From contig NZ_JAENII010000010.1 in NCBI RefSeq assembly GCF_016595525.1, forward strand, positions 1 to 64,000: DNA of 64,000 nt. The letters run 5' to 3'. The notes beneath the pieces were generated by a model that was given only the letters and a program-made list of their open reading frames with translations, had not been told where the DNA came from and did no database searches. Below, piece after piece: positions 40,310 to 48,411 of the stretch (the first letter of the stretch is position 1; every line of letters starts with the position of its first letter). Source of the stretch: Haloferula rosea (lineage in GTDB: Bacteria > Verrucomicrobiota > Verrucomicrobiia > Verrucomicrobiales > Akkermansiaceae). The position numbers and the translations under genes were made by a program.

Positions 40310-41461
40310 ATGAAACTCCGATGCCTCACGCTCCTACTGCTTGTCACCTTGTGCCCGGCGCGCGACGTCAAAGTCACGACTTCGCATGAGCTTCACAAAG
40401 CCGCCGCGAACGCGGAACCGGGTGATCGCTTGATCCTCAGTGGCGGTCCCTTTCGGGACATCCACCTGCAGGGCCTCCGCGGAACCCGCGACCAACCCAT
40501 CATCCTTCAGGGAGGGTCCGCCCAACAGCCGGCATCGTTCCGTGGAGGGAAGACCGGCATCCAACTCTCTCGATGCCAATGGCTTGAGCTCCGATTCCTC
40601 GACATTCACGGAGCACAGTGGAACGGAATCAACATCGACGACGGAGGAAACAGGGATCAACCGGCACACCACATCACCATCACCGATTGCTCCATTCGCT
40701 CCATCGGTCCGAAGGGGAACTTCGATGCCCTCAAACTTTCCGGTCTCGATCACTTCGTGATCCGCCGGTGCCGGTTCACGGGCTGGGGAGGATCCGCCAT
40801 CGACATGGTCGGCTGCCACCACGGACTCATCGAGTCCTGTCACTTCGAGGGGAAGGAGGGATTCTCACAGAACAGCGGCATCCAACTCAAGGGTGGCACC
40901 AGCGACGTCGCCGTGCTCGCGAACGATTTTCACGACGCAGGCCTGCGGGCCATCAACCTCGGGGGAAGTACGGGACTCCAGTTTTTCCGTCCACATGTCG
41001 GCGAACACGAAGCGGAGGACATCGAGGTCGCGGGCAACCGCATCCGTGGCAGCGATGCTGCCATCGCATTCGTCACCAGCCGCGCAGGGCACGTGCACCA
41101 CAACACGATTCACCTCCCGGAGAAGTGGGTCCTGCGCATCTTGCAGGAGAATGCCGATCATCCATTCAAGCCGGTCTGCGACGGAGTGTTTGAGTCCAAC
41201 CTGATCATCCTCGATCAGCGAGTGCGCACCCACGTCAACATCGGCCCCGGCACTGCAGCTGAAACCTTTACCTTCCGGAACAACGTGTGGTTCGACCTTT
41301 CCAACCCGCCAAGGAAGCCGGTGCTCCCCGGAAAAGTCATCGACGAAGTCCATGGAGAGAACCCCGGCATCGACCTGAACGCTGAAGATCCCGCCTCATC
41401 GCCCCCAACCCATCCCCGCCTGAACAAGGTCGGAGCCCACGCCTATCGGGCGGAGCCCTGA
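40310..41461 (+). CDS. secreted right-handed beta-helix protein
   Basis: 383 aa with signal peptide (MKLRCLTLLLLVTLCPA). The mature part is a right-handed parallel beta-helix, seen as repeated strands such as WLELRFLDIHGAQWNGINID, HHITITDCSIRSIG, HFVIRRCRFTGWGGSAIDMV, GLIESCHFEGKEGFSQNSGI, EDIEVAGNRIRGSDAAIAFV. It resembles pectate lyase/poly(mannuronate) epimerase-type proteins (PL6 and related). No catalytic residues were assigned. It probably acts on or binds an extracellular polysaccharide. Confidence 0.85.
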   Translation: MKLRCLTLLLLVTLCPARDVKVTTSHELHKAAANAEPGDRLILSGGPFRDIHLQGLRGTRDQPIILQGGSAQQPASFRGGKTGIQLSRCQWLELRFLDIHGAQWNGINIDDGGNRDQPAHHITITDCSIRSIGPKGNFDALKLSGLDHFVIRRCRFTGWGGSAIDMVGCHHGLIESCHFEGKEGFSQNSGIQLKGGTSDVAVLANDFHDAGLRAINLGGSTGLQFFRPHVGEHEAEDIEVAGNRIRGSDAAIAFVTSRAGHVHHNTIHLPEKWVLRILQENADHPFKPVCDGVFESNLIILDQRVRTHVNIGPGTAAETFTFRNNVWFDLSNPPRKPVLPGKVIDEVHGENPGIDLNAEDPASSPPTHPRLNKVGAHAYRAEP

Positions 41462-41598
41462 AAGAAGCGGTAGCGTCACATGACGCCAGCGCCCATACGA
41501 TCCAAAATGAGGCCCGCCCGATTCCGGAGGAGAATCTGGAGCAAAAAAGGGCGTGTCTCACCCCTCCCCTTGCTGTTCGATGAAGCCCGCACCCAAGG

Positions 41599-42621
41599 AT
41601 GAGCGAGAACTTTTATCAACAGACCACCACGGCCCCCGAGTCCTCATTCGAGGTCTCCCTGCGCCCGCCCGCCTTCTCCGAATTCATCGGACAGGAAAAG
41701 GTCAAGGAGCGCCTCCTGTTGATGGTTGAAGCCGCCACGAACCGGGGGGATGTGCTGGATCATGTCCTGTTGTCGGGCCCTCCCGGACTCGGCAAGACCA
41801 CGCTCGCCAACATCATCTCGAAAGCCTCCGACTCACAGCTCCACACCACTTCCGGCCCACAGATCGAGAAGGCCGGGGATCTCGCAGGCGTCCTCACCAA
41901 TTTGCAAAAGGGCGATGTCCTGTTCATCGACGAGATCCATCGACTCCATCCCGCCATCGAGGAATACCTCTACCCCGCGATGGAAGACTTCCGCCTCGAC
42001 ATCATCATCGACTCAGGACCCTCGGCCCGCTCGATCCAACTCAACCTGCCCCGCTTCACCCTCGTCGGTGCCACCACCCGGTCCGGCATGCTGACCGCCC
42101 CGCTGCGTTCGCGCTTCGGACTTGTCAACCGCCTCGACTATTACACCCACGACGAACTCAGTCAGATCATCGAGCGCTCCGCGGGCCTGCTCGATATCCC
42201 CATCGAACCCGATGGAGCCCTCGAGATTGCCTCCCGCTCGCGGGGAACCCCCCGTGTCGCCAACGCTCTGCTTCGCTGGGTCCGCGACTACGCCCAGGTG
42301 AAGGCCGACGGCAGGATCACCGGTAATCTGGCCGACAAGGCGCTCGCCATGATCGACATCGACGACGATGGCCTCGACGAGATGGACAAACGACTGCTCG
42401 AGGCCATCATCTACAAGTTTCAGGGTGGCCCGGTCGGACTCGGTTCCGTCGCGGTTGCCGTGGGCGAGGACGCCTCCACGCTGGAAGAGGTTCACGAGCC
42501 CTTCCTGATTCTTCAGGGATTCCTCCAGCGCACCCCACGCGGCCGCATCGCCCTTCCCGCCGCCTACGAAAAAATCGGCGCTCCGCCACCTCCGCCTGGC
42601 GAGCAACCCTCCCTTCTCTAG
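41599..42621 (+). CDS. ruvB: Holliday junction branch migration ATPase RuvB
   Basis: 340 aa, usual length for RuvB. AAA+ domain with Walker [12 protein letters not shown] (Lys66), Walker [13 protein letters not shown], sensor [19 protein letters not shown] (arginine-finger region), then the winged-helix C-terminus ([24 protein letters not shown]... in part [15 protein letters not shown]). It drives branch migration with RuvA at Holliday junctions. ruvA and ruvC are not in the window. It is followed by the Fur-family gene. Confidence 0.98.
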   Translation: MSENFYQQTTTAPESSFEVSLRPPAFSEFIGQEKVKERLLLMVEAATNRGDVLDHVLLSGPPGLGKTTLANIISKASDSQLHTTSGPQIEKAGDLAGVLTNLQKGDVLFIDEIHRLHPAIEEYLYPAMEDFRLDIIIDSGPSARSIQLNLPRFTLVGATTRSGMLTAPLRSRFGLVNRLDYYTHDELSQIIERSAGLLDIPIEPDGALEIASRSRGTPRVANALLRWVRDYAQVKADGRITGNLADKALAMIDIDDDGLDEMDKRLLEAIIYKFQGGPVGLGSVAVAVGEDASTLEEVHEPFLILQGFLQRTPRGRIALPAAYEKIGAPPPPPGEQPSLL

Positions 42622-42683
42622 CCCAAAGCGCTCCCGAAATAGGATTTCCTCCACACCTGTTCCCGGACTACACTGACCCCACG

Positions 42684-43109
42684 ATGATCGACGTTGTCTC
42701 GCACACGATTGATCGCTGCCGCTCCCAAGGCATGCGACGTACCAAGGCGCTCGAGCAGCTCATCACCACGCTTCTGGAGTCAGAACGCCCGATGACCCTC
42801 GCTGAGCTTGCCGAGTCCGAACGCCTGTCCACCCAATGCGACAAGGCCACCGTATTCCGCCTCCTCCAGCGCCTGTCCGAAAAGGGAATCGTCCGCCGTC
42901 TTGGCCTGCACGAGAGGGCCGCCTATTTCACGCTTCTGCTTCCCGATCGACATCAGGACTACCTGATCTGCACCGAGTGTGGATCCATCGAAGCCGTTCA
43001 GGCTCCCTGTCCGGTCCATCGCCTCGAAGACGAAATCCGGGAGAAAACCGGCTACAAGAACCTCTATCACGAACTCGAGTTCTTCGGAACCTGTCCCGCC
43101 TGTCTGTAA
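42684..43109 (+). CDS. Fur-family metal-dependent transcriptional regulator
   Basis: 141 aa. N-terminal winged helix (MTLAELAESE, CDKATVFRLLQRLSEKGIV), C-terminal dimerisation domain with HQDYLICTECGSI, and zinc-binding cysteines Cys96/Cys99 and Cys137/Cys140 (GTCPACL). This is the Fur/Zur/PerR layout. Which metal or oxidant it senses cannot be told. No Fur-box-like operator was found in this window. Short intergenic gap (62 bp) after ruvB. Confidence 0.92.
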   Translation: MIDVVSHTIDRCRSQGMRRTKALEQLITTLLESERPMTLAELAESERLSTQCDKATVFRLLQRLSEKGIVRRLGLHERAAYFTLLLPDRHQDYLICTECGSIEAVQAPCPVHRLEDEIREKTGYKNLYHELEFFGTCPACL

Positions 43110-43212
43110 GGCTGGCAGGGTTTTCCAAGACCCCCGGCCTGAGGTCAAACCCACTAAGCGGTTGCGCGAACGGCCCAGCCAATCGAAGGATTAGTTCAAA
43201 CTTCCCGGTCCC

Positions 43213-43476
43213 ATGCCACGCCCCATCCGAATCGCCCTCACCCTGTTCGCCTCATCCACGATCCTGGTTCTCCTGATCCGACAGCGTGCCATCAAGCTGC
43301 AGAACGACCTGCAGAGTCTGACCGGTGAGCTCGCCGAAGAAGTCGCGAGGGAGGAGTCCCAGATGATTGCCTATGGGCTGATTCTGGCAGGCTTGCTTGC
43401 CGTCGGTGGATTCACGCTGGTCATCATCAGCATGGTGAAGAGCCGTCGCAAAGCGCTGAACGACCATGGAGGATGA
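43213..43476 (+). CDS. small membrane protein of unknown function
   Basis: 87 aa with a hydrophobic N-terminal segment (about residues 5-22, ALTLFASSTILVLLI), a short charged helix (LQNDLQSLTGELAEEVAREE), and a second membrane segment (about 52-73, GLILAGLLAVGGFTLVIISM), ending in a basic tail. It overlaps the start of the Xer recombinase gene by 11 bp, so it is likely cotranslated with it. No family recognised. Confidence 0.65.
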   Translation: MPRPIRIALTLFASSTILVLLIRQRAIKLQNDLQSLTGELAEEVAREESQMIAYGLILAGLLAVGGFTLVIISMVKSRRKALNDHGG

Positions 43477-44362
43477 GCTCACAGACGAGTTCCTTCGCTT
43501 CATGGATGTCGAGCGAAACGCCTCACCCCGCACCATCGACAACTACCGGAGTGCCATCGAAGGCTTCCGTCTTCGCCTGGAACCGGACTTTCCCGGCTGG
43601 CGCGACCTGACGGCCGATCACTTCCGCCTCTGGCTTTTCGAGATGACCAAGGCGGGGCTGGCACGCTCCACCATCCGGCTGCGCTTTGCAGCGCTCCGCT
43701 CCTTCTACAAGTTCCTCGTCCTTCGCCGCGGACACCCGAAAAGTCCGGTCGCCGAGGTCGAACTGCCAAAGCCCGAGAAGAAGTTGCCCGTCGTGCTGTC
43801 CACCAAGCAGATCGACGAACTGCTTGCCCTGCCGCTCCAGACCCCAGTCGCCGCCAACAGCCCGTCATGGCTTCCCCTCCGGGACACCGCCATCCTCGAA
43901 CTCTTCTACTCGTGCGGGCTGCGCATTTCGGAGCTGATCAGCCTTGAGATCCGGGACATCGATTTCCTCGGCGAGAGCCTCCGCGTGGTCGGAAAAGGCT
44001 CGAAAGAAAGGATGATTCCGATCGGTTCACCCGCACTCTCGGCCATCCAGCGCTACCGCCGCGAGGCCGGGATCACTCAAGGAGCACTGTTCCTCAGTAA
44101 AAGGCGGACCCGCATCACCCAGCAGTCCATCGATCTACTACTGAAGAAGTACATTCGACTCTCATCCATTCCCTTCGACATCTCCCCGCACAAGCTGCGC
44201 CACTCGTTCGCAACCCATCTACTGGATGCGGGTGCCGACCTGCGGAGCGTGCAGGCCATGCTCGGGCACTCTTCCTTGTCCACCACCCAGATCTACACCC
44301 ATGTCACCAAGGAACGGATGAGGGATGCCTACAACGACGCCCACCCGCGGGCAGGCGAATAG
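43466..44362 (+). CDS. tyrosine recombinase of the XerC/XerD family
   Basis: 298 aa, typical length for chromosomal XerC/D. N-terminal SAM-like DNA-binding domain (VERNASPRTIDNYRSAIEGF), then the catalytic domain with Arg153 (SCGLRISEL), Lys180 region (GKGSKERMIPIG), His242 and Arg245 (HKLRHSFATHLL), His268 (LGHSSLSTTQIYTHV) and nucleophile Tyr277. It should resolve chromosome dimers at dif. I cannot separate XerC from XerD by sequence alone. It is downstream of the small membrane protein. No phage or integron gene is nearby. Confidence 0.93.
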   Translation: MEDELTDEFLRFMDVERNASPRTIDNYRSAIEGFRLRLEPDFPGWRDLTADHFRLWLFEMTKAGLARSTIRLRFAALRSFYKFLVLRRGHPKSPVAEVELPKPEKKLPVVLSTKQIDELLALPLQTPVAANSPSWLPLRDTAILELFYSCGLRISELISLEIRDIDFLGESLRVVGKGSKERMIPIGSPALSAIQRYRREAGITQGALFLSKRRTRITQQSIDLLLKKYIRLSSIPFDISPHKLRHSFATHLLDAGADLRSVQAMLGHSSLSTTQIYTHVTKERMRDAYNDAHPRAGE

Positions 44363-44420
44363 GTTGCCAGGCTGCGATACGCGCAGAGAGGCGGGCATGC
44401 GAATCCCACCATGCGGGCAT

Positions 44421-44455
44421 GAAAAATGGCGACCACCCCAGAGGATGGTCGCCAT
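44421..44455 (-). terminator. intrinsic terminator of the porin gene
   Basis: On the minus strand, ATGGCGACCA pairs with TGGTCGCCAT (44426-44435 and 44446-44455) around a 10-nt loop and is followed by five T (plus-strand A-run 44422-44426). It lies just after the stop of the porin gene. Confidence 0.88.
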
Positions 44456-44480
44456 GATGAATCAGTCTACCTGAAGTGGA

Positions 44481-45260
44481 TTAGAATCCGACAGCAAGGG
44501 AGACACCTGCGACGAGGTACTCCTGACCGCCATTGCCGTAAAGGTCAGTGGCAAGGTCGCCTTCACCGTCGGTGTACTTCACGTAAGGAGTGAGGGTCAC
44601 ACCTTCGCGGAACTCCCAAGGGAGAGCAGCGGTGAGATACCAACCTTGGAAGCCGTCCTTGGTGCCAGTACCACCGCGCACTGCGGAGCGGGCCTGGAGA
44701 CCGTGACCATCAGCGAATGCAACACCTGCACCCAACTCAAGTGCCAGGCACTCGTTGAACTCGATGGTGTAGCCGATGTTGTTGTCCCAATACCAACCGT
44801 CGAACTGGTCGAAGTCGTAGTAGAAGGTCGAACCGAAAGCGAGACCGAACGGAAGCTCGTAAGAGGCTCCGAGGTACACTTCCTGGGTGTTGCTGACACC
44901 ACCGGTAGGAATGTCCGGGAAGTAGTAGTAGATGTAACCAAGCTCGAGGCTCAGATCACCGATCGAGTAGCTGGCAGCAGCATACAGATCGAGTTCGTCG
45001 GAGTTGAAGCCGACGTTGCCTGGAACGCCTGGAGTGTCCCAGCTACCGTACCATGCACCAGCACTCAGGCCGATTGGGCCCATGTCGTATGCGATATCGG
45101 CACCTGCGTAGATCAGATCATTGCCAAGGTCCACGAAGCGGAATTCGTACATGTTGGAATAGCCAACATTCACTTCCCCTTCAAGTTCTGCCATAGCGTT
45201 GCCAGCCACAAGGGTGGAGGCAGCGGTCAGGGCGCCAACGGTTTTGCTGTATTTGCGCAT
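44481..45260 (-). CDS. predicted outer-membrane beta-barrel porin (TIGR02001-like)
   Basis: 259 aa from ATG 45260, with a signal peptide (MRKYSKTVGALTAASTLVAGNAMA). The mature chain alternates aromatic and polar residues as in an outer-membrane barrel (LEGEVNVGYSNMYEFRFVDLG, YAGADIAYDMGPIGLSAGAWY, SLELGYIYYYFPD, VYLGASYELPFGLAFGSTFY, TLTPYVKYTDGEGDLATDLY) and ends in Phe (VAGVSLAVGF), the usual barrel signature. It resembles the TIGR02001/TorF putative porins. It is divergent from amt, and a near-consensus sigma-54 promoter lies 74 bp upstream of its start. A role in uptake of a nitrogen source is therefore predicted. Confidence 0.82.
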   Translation of the reverse strand: MRKYSKTVGALTAASTLVAGNAMAELEGEVNVGYSNMYEFRFVDLGNDLIYAGADIAYDMGPIGLSAGAWYGSWDTPGVPGNVGFNSDELDLYAAASYSIGDLSLELGYIYYYFPDIPTGGVSNTQEVYLGASYELPFGLAFGSTFYYDFDQFDGWYWDNNIGYTIEFNECLALELGAGVAFADGHGLQARSAVRGGTGTKDGFQGWYLTAALPWEFREGVTLTPYVKYTDGEGDLATDLYGNGGQEYLVAGVSLAVGF

Positions 45261-45333
45261 CGTTTTTGTTTGTTCGGTTGCTGCGAACCCCCGAGTTAGC
45301 ACTGCTAGACTGCGGGAGAGTCTTGGATCATTC

Positions 45334-45350
45334 AGCATCCCCTGTGCCAA
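45334..45350 (-). promoter_or_regulatory. sigma-54 (RpoN) promoter of the porin gene
   Basis: On the minus strand the sequence TTGGCACAGGGGATGCT matches the consensus TGGCAC-N5-TTGCW in the key positions: GG at -24 and GC at -12 separated by exactly 10 bp. It would start transcription near 45323, giving a leader of about 63 nt before ATG 45260. Confidence 0.75.
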
Positions 45351-45610
45351 AAGGCTCACTGGACACTGCTTTTCGCGGAATTACTTAAGAAACCTTGAAA
45401 ATCATGTCCAGCAAAAAACATGGGGTGCTTTCTGCCCGGGCGGTAGTTACGTGGCCTTGCCGGTCTAAGCAAGGGCATTTGCACTCAATTTCGCTTTATA
45501 TTCCAAACCCCCTCCTGAGCTGGAAAGCGAACACAGGGCCCGGTGGAACCGATCCCACCCGAGGAGTCGGGCGATCCGGATGACTCAGGTGCAGGGGCAT
45601 TTTGGGGAGG

Positions 45611-45627
45611 TTGGCACGCCAGTTGCT
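45611..45627 (+). promoter_or_regulatory. sigma-54 (RpoN) promoter of amt
   Basis: TTGGCACGCCAGTTGCT is a full match to the sigma-54 consensus YTGGCACGN4TTGCW, with GG and GC spaced by 10 bp. The expected start is near 45638, about 23 nt before ATG 45661. Confidence 0.88.
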
Positions 45628-45660
45628 CATCACTCGCGAATTCACAACCAACCACCGCGA

Positions 45661-47028
45661 ATGACCATGCGAATGCTAAAGAAACTGATGTTCCTAACTC
45701 CCCTCTCTCTACTGGCCACGGCCCGTGGTGAGGATGAATACCGTGAAGGCTACGACGAGCTGATTGCTTCTCAGACCGTTGATGGCGTCGACTACTCCTA
45801 CGCATTCGACTTCTTCACGACGTCGATGCTGTGGACGGTAATTGCCGCCGCCCTCGTCTTCCTCATGCACCTTGGCTTCGCGACGCTTGAAGCGGGTCTC
45901 ACGCAGAAGAAGAACACGGTCAACATCCTGTTCAAGAACTGCTTCATCATCGCCATCGGTATCGTGACCTACGCGCTGGTGGGCTTCAACACCCACTATC
46001 CCGGCGACTTCAACGGCTGGATCAGCATTGGCAAACCCATTGGTGACCTCAATGCTGGCGCCGGAGCAACCTTTGGCTATGGCGGTCTCGACCTTGCCAT
46101 GACCGGTTATGGTGACTTCATCTTCCAGGCCATGTTCGCCGCCACCGCGGCTACCATCGTGTCGGGTGCGGTTGCTGAGCGGGTGAAGCTCCCCACCTTC
46201 ATGATCTTCGCCACGATTCTCGTGGGCTTCCTCTACCCGGTTGTCGGTTCCTGGCACTGGGGTGGTGGCTGGCTCGGTGACCTCAACGGCGGCAACGGCT
46301 TCAAGGACTTCGCTGGTTCTGCAGTGGTTCACGCCTTCGGTGGCTTCGCCGCTCTTGCCTGTGTGCTCGTCCTCGGACCTCGCGCCGGCAAATACACCAA
46401 GGACGGCGTGAAGCCCATCCTTCCCCACAACCTGCCACTGGCAGCGATTGGTGTCTTCCTCCTCTTCTTCGGCTGGTTCGGCTTCAACGGCGGTTCCGTC
46501 CTTTCCGCCAATCCTGGCCCGCTTGGTCTGGTGTTCACCACCACGACCCTCGCAGCCTGCACCGGCGCACTCGGAGCGATGGCCACTTCCTGGGTGACCC
46601 TGAAGAAGCCTGACCTCTCGATGACCCTGAACGGATTCCTCGCCGGCCTCGTCGGCATCACCGCCAACGCCGACATCGTCTCCACCAACGGCGCGATGAT
46701 CATTGGCCTCGTCGGAGGTGTCATCGTGGTCCTCTCGGTCCTCATGTTCGACAAGATCAAGATCGACGACCCAGTCGGTGCCATCTCGGTTCACGGTGTC
46801 TGCGGCATCTGGGGCATCCTTGCCTGCGCGCTCTTCGACACGACCGACAGTGGCTTCACCGTCATCGGCCAGCTCACCGGCGTCCTCGCCGTCGGCGCGA
46901 CCGCCTTCATCTTCTCCTTCGTGGTGTTCTTCATCCTGAAGCTGGTGATGGGTGTCCGGGTGGATGCTTCCGAGGAAGCTGAAGGCCTCGACGTGGCAGA
47001 GCACGGCGCTCCGGCTTACACGGACTGA
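45661..47028 (+). CDS. amt: ammonium transporter, Amt family
   Basis: 455 aa from ATG 45661; in-frame ATGs at 45667 and 45673 are possible. A signal-like first segment (MLKKLMFLTPLSLLATARG) is followed by about 11 membrane segments. Family motifs are LHLGFATLEAGLTQKKNTVNI in part (GFATLEAGLTQKKNT), DLAMTGYGDFIFQAMFAATA, GSWHWGGGWLG, GSAVVHAFGGFAALACVLVLG, FGWFGFNGGS, and VHGVCGIWGILACALF with conserved pore His residues. It moves ammonium across the cytoplasmic membrane. No glnB/glnK gene is adjacent. A perfect sigma-54 promoter lies directly upstream, so it is expected to be nitrogen-regulated. The C-terminal tail is short. Confidence 0.96.
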   Translation: MTMRMLKKLMFLTPLSLLATARGEDEYREGYDELIASQTVDGVDYSYAFDFFTTSMLWTVIAAALVFLMHLGFATLEAGLTQKKNTVNILFKNCFIIAIGIVTYALVGFNTHYPGDFNGWISIGKPIGDLNAGAGATFGYGGLDLAMTGYGDFIFQAMFAATAATIVSGAVAERVKLPTFMIFATILVGFLYPVVGSWHWGGGWLGDLNGGNGFKDFAGSAVVHAFGGFAALACVLVLGPRAGKYTKDGVKPILPHNLPLAAIGVFLLFFGWFGFNGGSVLSANPGPLGLVFTTTTLAACTGALGAMATSWVTLKKPDLSMTLNGFLAGLVGITANADIVSTNGAMIIGLVGGVIVVLSVLMFDKIKIDDPVGAISVHGVCGIWGILACALFDTTDSGFTVIGQLTGVLAVGATAFIFSFVVFFILKLVMGVRVDASEEAEGLDVAEHGAPAYTD

Positions 47029-47061
47029 TCCGACTCGATTCCAACTCCTCTGGAGTTTCCT

Positions 47062-47090
47062 GCAGGCGGCCCTCACGGGCCGCCTGCTTT
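47062..47090 (+). terminator. intrinsic terminator of amt
   Basis: A perfect 11-bp stem GCAGGCGGCCC / GGGCCGCCTGC around a TCAC loop, followed by a short T-run (TTT). It starts 34 bp after the amt stop. Confidence 0.82.
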
Positions 47091-47136
47091 GCGTTCAGGG
47101 ATCGACATTTCAGCAGCGACAGCGGATCGTTCGGCC

Positions 47137-47619
47137 GTGCCCCGTCGCCGAAAGATCCTTCTCGCGCTGCTGATTCCCACGCTCCTCGTGACCGCCTGGC
47201 AATGGCTCGCTCCGAAGCCACCCTACGAGAACCAGCCGGATCCACAGGCTGGTGCGGAGATCCGATACGTTCGGCTGACCCGGGATCACAGCTTTCACTG
47301 GATGCACATCCGCATGGAGGTCCACGGGAAGACCACGTCCGAGCTGCTCCCGCATCTTGCCCTTGTGACCGCCAGCGGTCGTCGCCTCACCCCCGCCGGA
47401 CTCGAGTTGGAAGGCCATGGCAAGGGACAGGCCACCGCGGAAGGCCCGCACCTGGACCACCTGGAAGGACTCACCGCTCAGTTCTGGATGGGTCTCGAGG
47501 ATTTTTCAGGCCCACTGGAACTTCAGATCGGCGATGGAAGCCTGACCGTTCGCACCGGCTCGGGTTCTCCGGAAGTCCCGCCCAACAAGGAGGTCATCCA
47601 TCATACCTGTGACTGGTGA
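47137..47619 (+). CDS. small membrane-anchored protein of unknown function
   Basis: 160 aa from GTG 47137, chosen because a TTG at 47089 would lie in the amt terminator. The first residues are basic (VPRRRK) followed by one membrane segment (ILLALLIPTLLVTAWQWLA); the remainder is a periplasmic domain with VRLTRDHSFHWMHIRMEVHG and beta strands. It ends with a sequence containing HHTCDW. The stop overlaps the coaX start region by one base, so both are probably cotranscribed. No family was recognised. Confidence 0.65.
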   Translation: MPRRRKILLALLIPTLLVTAWQWLAPKPPYENQPDPQAGAEIRYVRLTRDHSFHWMHIRMEVHGKTTSELLPHLALVTASGRRLTPAGLELEGHGKGQATAEGPHLDHLEGLTAQFWMGLEDFSGPLELQIGDGSLTVRTGSGSPEVPPNKEVIHHTCDW

Positions 47620-48368
47620 TGAAGCTGCTCCTGATCGACAATTCGAACACGCGAACCAAGTTCGCGCTCAGCGAACAGGAGGGCCGGTTCTCCGAAACCT
47701 TCTGGATCCCGACCTCGGAAATCTGCGAGAACACGCTCACCCATGCCCTGCACGGAATTGAGTTCGACGCCTCCCTCATCTGCTCGGTCGTGCCTCTCAA
47801 ACGCAAGGTTCTCGAGGACTACCTCAATCAGCATGGCCCGGTGCATGCCCTGAGCTGCCAGAGTCCTTTGGGGCTCGGTATCGATTACCCGGAACCGGAC
47901 AAGATCGGCGCTGACCGACTCGCCAACGCCGTTGGGGTCACGGACCGACATGGGGCGCCAGCGATCGTGATCGACTTCGGCACGGCCGTGACCTTCGACG
48001 TGATCTCCGCCACCCCTGCCTACGCCGGCGGAGTCATCGCGCCCGGCCTCGGCGCCATGGGCGAATACCTGGGTCGGCGCACCGCCCTTCTCCCACAGAT
48101 CGAGCTGATCGAGCCCCCGAGCGCAATCGGGAAATCCACCCAAGCCGCCATGCAGGTGGGGGCCGTGATCGGCTATCGAGGACTGGTGAGGGAAATCCTG
48201 AGCGCCCTCCGCCATGAAATGGATGGGAAGGTGCAGGCGGTTGCAACGGGCGGCGATGCATCACTCATTGCCCGCGGTGTCACCGAGATCGACGCCGTTG
48301 ACCCGGATCTAACCCTCCATGGCCTCGAACGGGTGGCCCGCCGCGTGTTTGCGATCGATGGCGGATGA
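47619..48368 (+). CDS. coaX: type III pantothenate kinase
   Basis: 249 aa from ATG 47619. It phosphorylates pantothenate, the first step of coenzyme A synthesis. Type III motifs: N-terminal phosphate-binding LLIDNSNTRTKFAL (usually DxGNT, here DNSNT), PLGLGIDYPEPDKIGADRLAN, IVIDFGTAVTFDVI, and GGVIAPGLGAM. The length is normal for CoaX. It overlaps the stop of the membrane protein by one base. No coaA gene is in the window. Confidence 0.92.
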   Translation: MKLLLIDNSNTRTKFALSEQEGRFSETFWIPTSEICENTLTHALHGIEFDASLICSVVPLKRKVLEDYLNQHGPVHALSCQSPLGLGIDYPEPDKIGADRLANAVGVTDRHGAPAIVIDFGTAVTFDVISATPAYAGGVIAPGLGAMGEYLGRRTALLPQIELIEPPSAIGKSTQAAMQVGAVIGYRGLVREILSALRHEMDGKVQAVATGGDASLIARGVTEIDAVDPDLTLHGLERVARRVFAIDGG

Positions 48369-48411
48369 ATTGGCGTGCGCACTTTCACGCGAATCGGTAA
48401 GGAATGCCGTG

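Larger units (their letters stand above)
45261..45660. other. 400-bp divergent regulatory region, porin and amt
   Basis: This gap holds no convincing gene. It contains two outward-facing sigma-54-type promoters (45334-45350 minus, 45611-45627 plus) with about 260 bp between them, the place where NtrC-like enhancer sites would be expected. A 7-bp inverted repeat CTGGACA/TGTCCAG (45359-45365 and 45405-45411) lies there, as does a GGTGCA half-site near 45588. Neither is a convincing NtrC site. Confidence 0.75.

Noticed and set aside
41470-41487. Short palindrome around GCGTCACATGACGC upstream of ruvB.
   Set aside because: A single short palindrome without a second copy or promoter elements. It could be chance in GC-rich DNA.
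45359-45411. 7-bp inverted repeat as an NtrC enhancer site.
   Set aside because: It does not match the known NtrC consensus (GCAC-N5-GTGC-like), and the 39-bp spacing is too wide for one dimer site.
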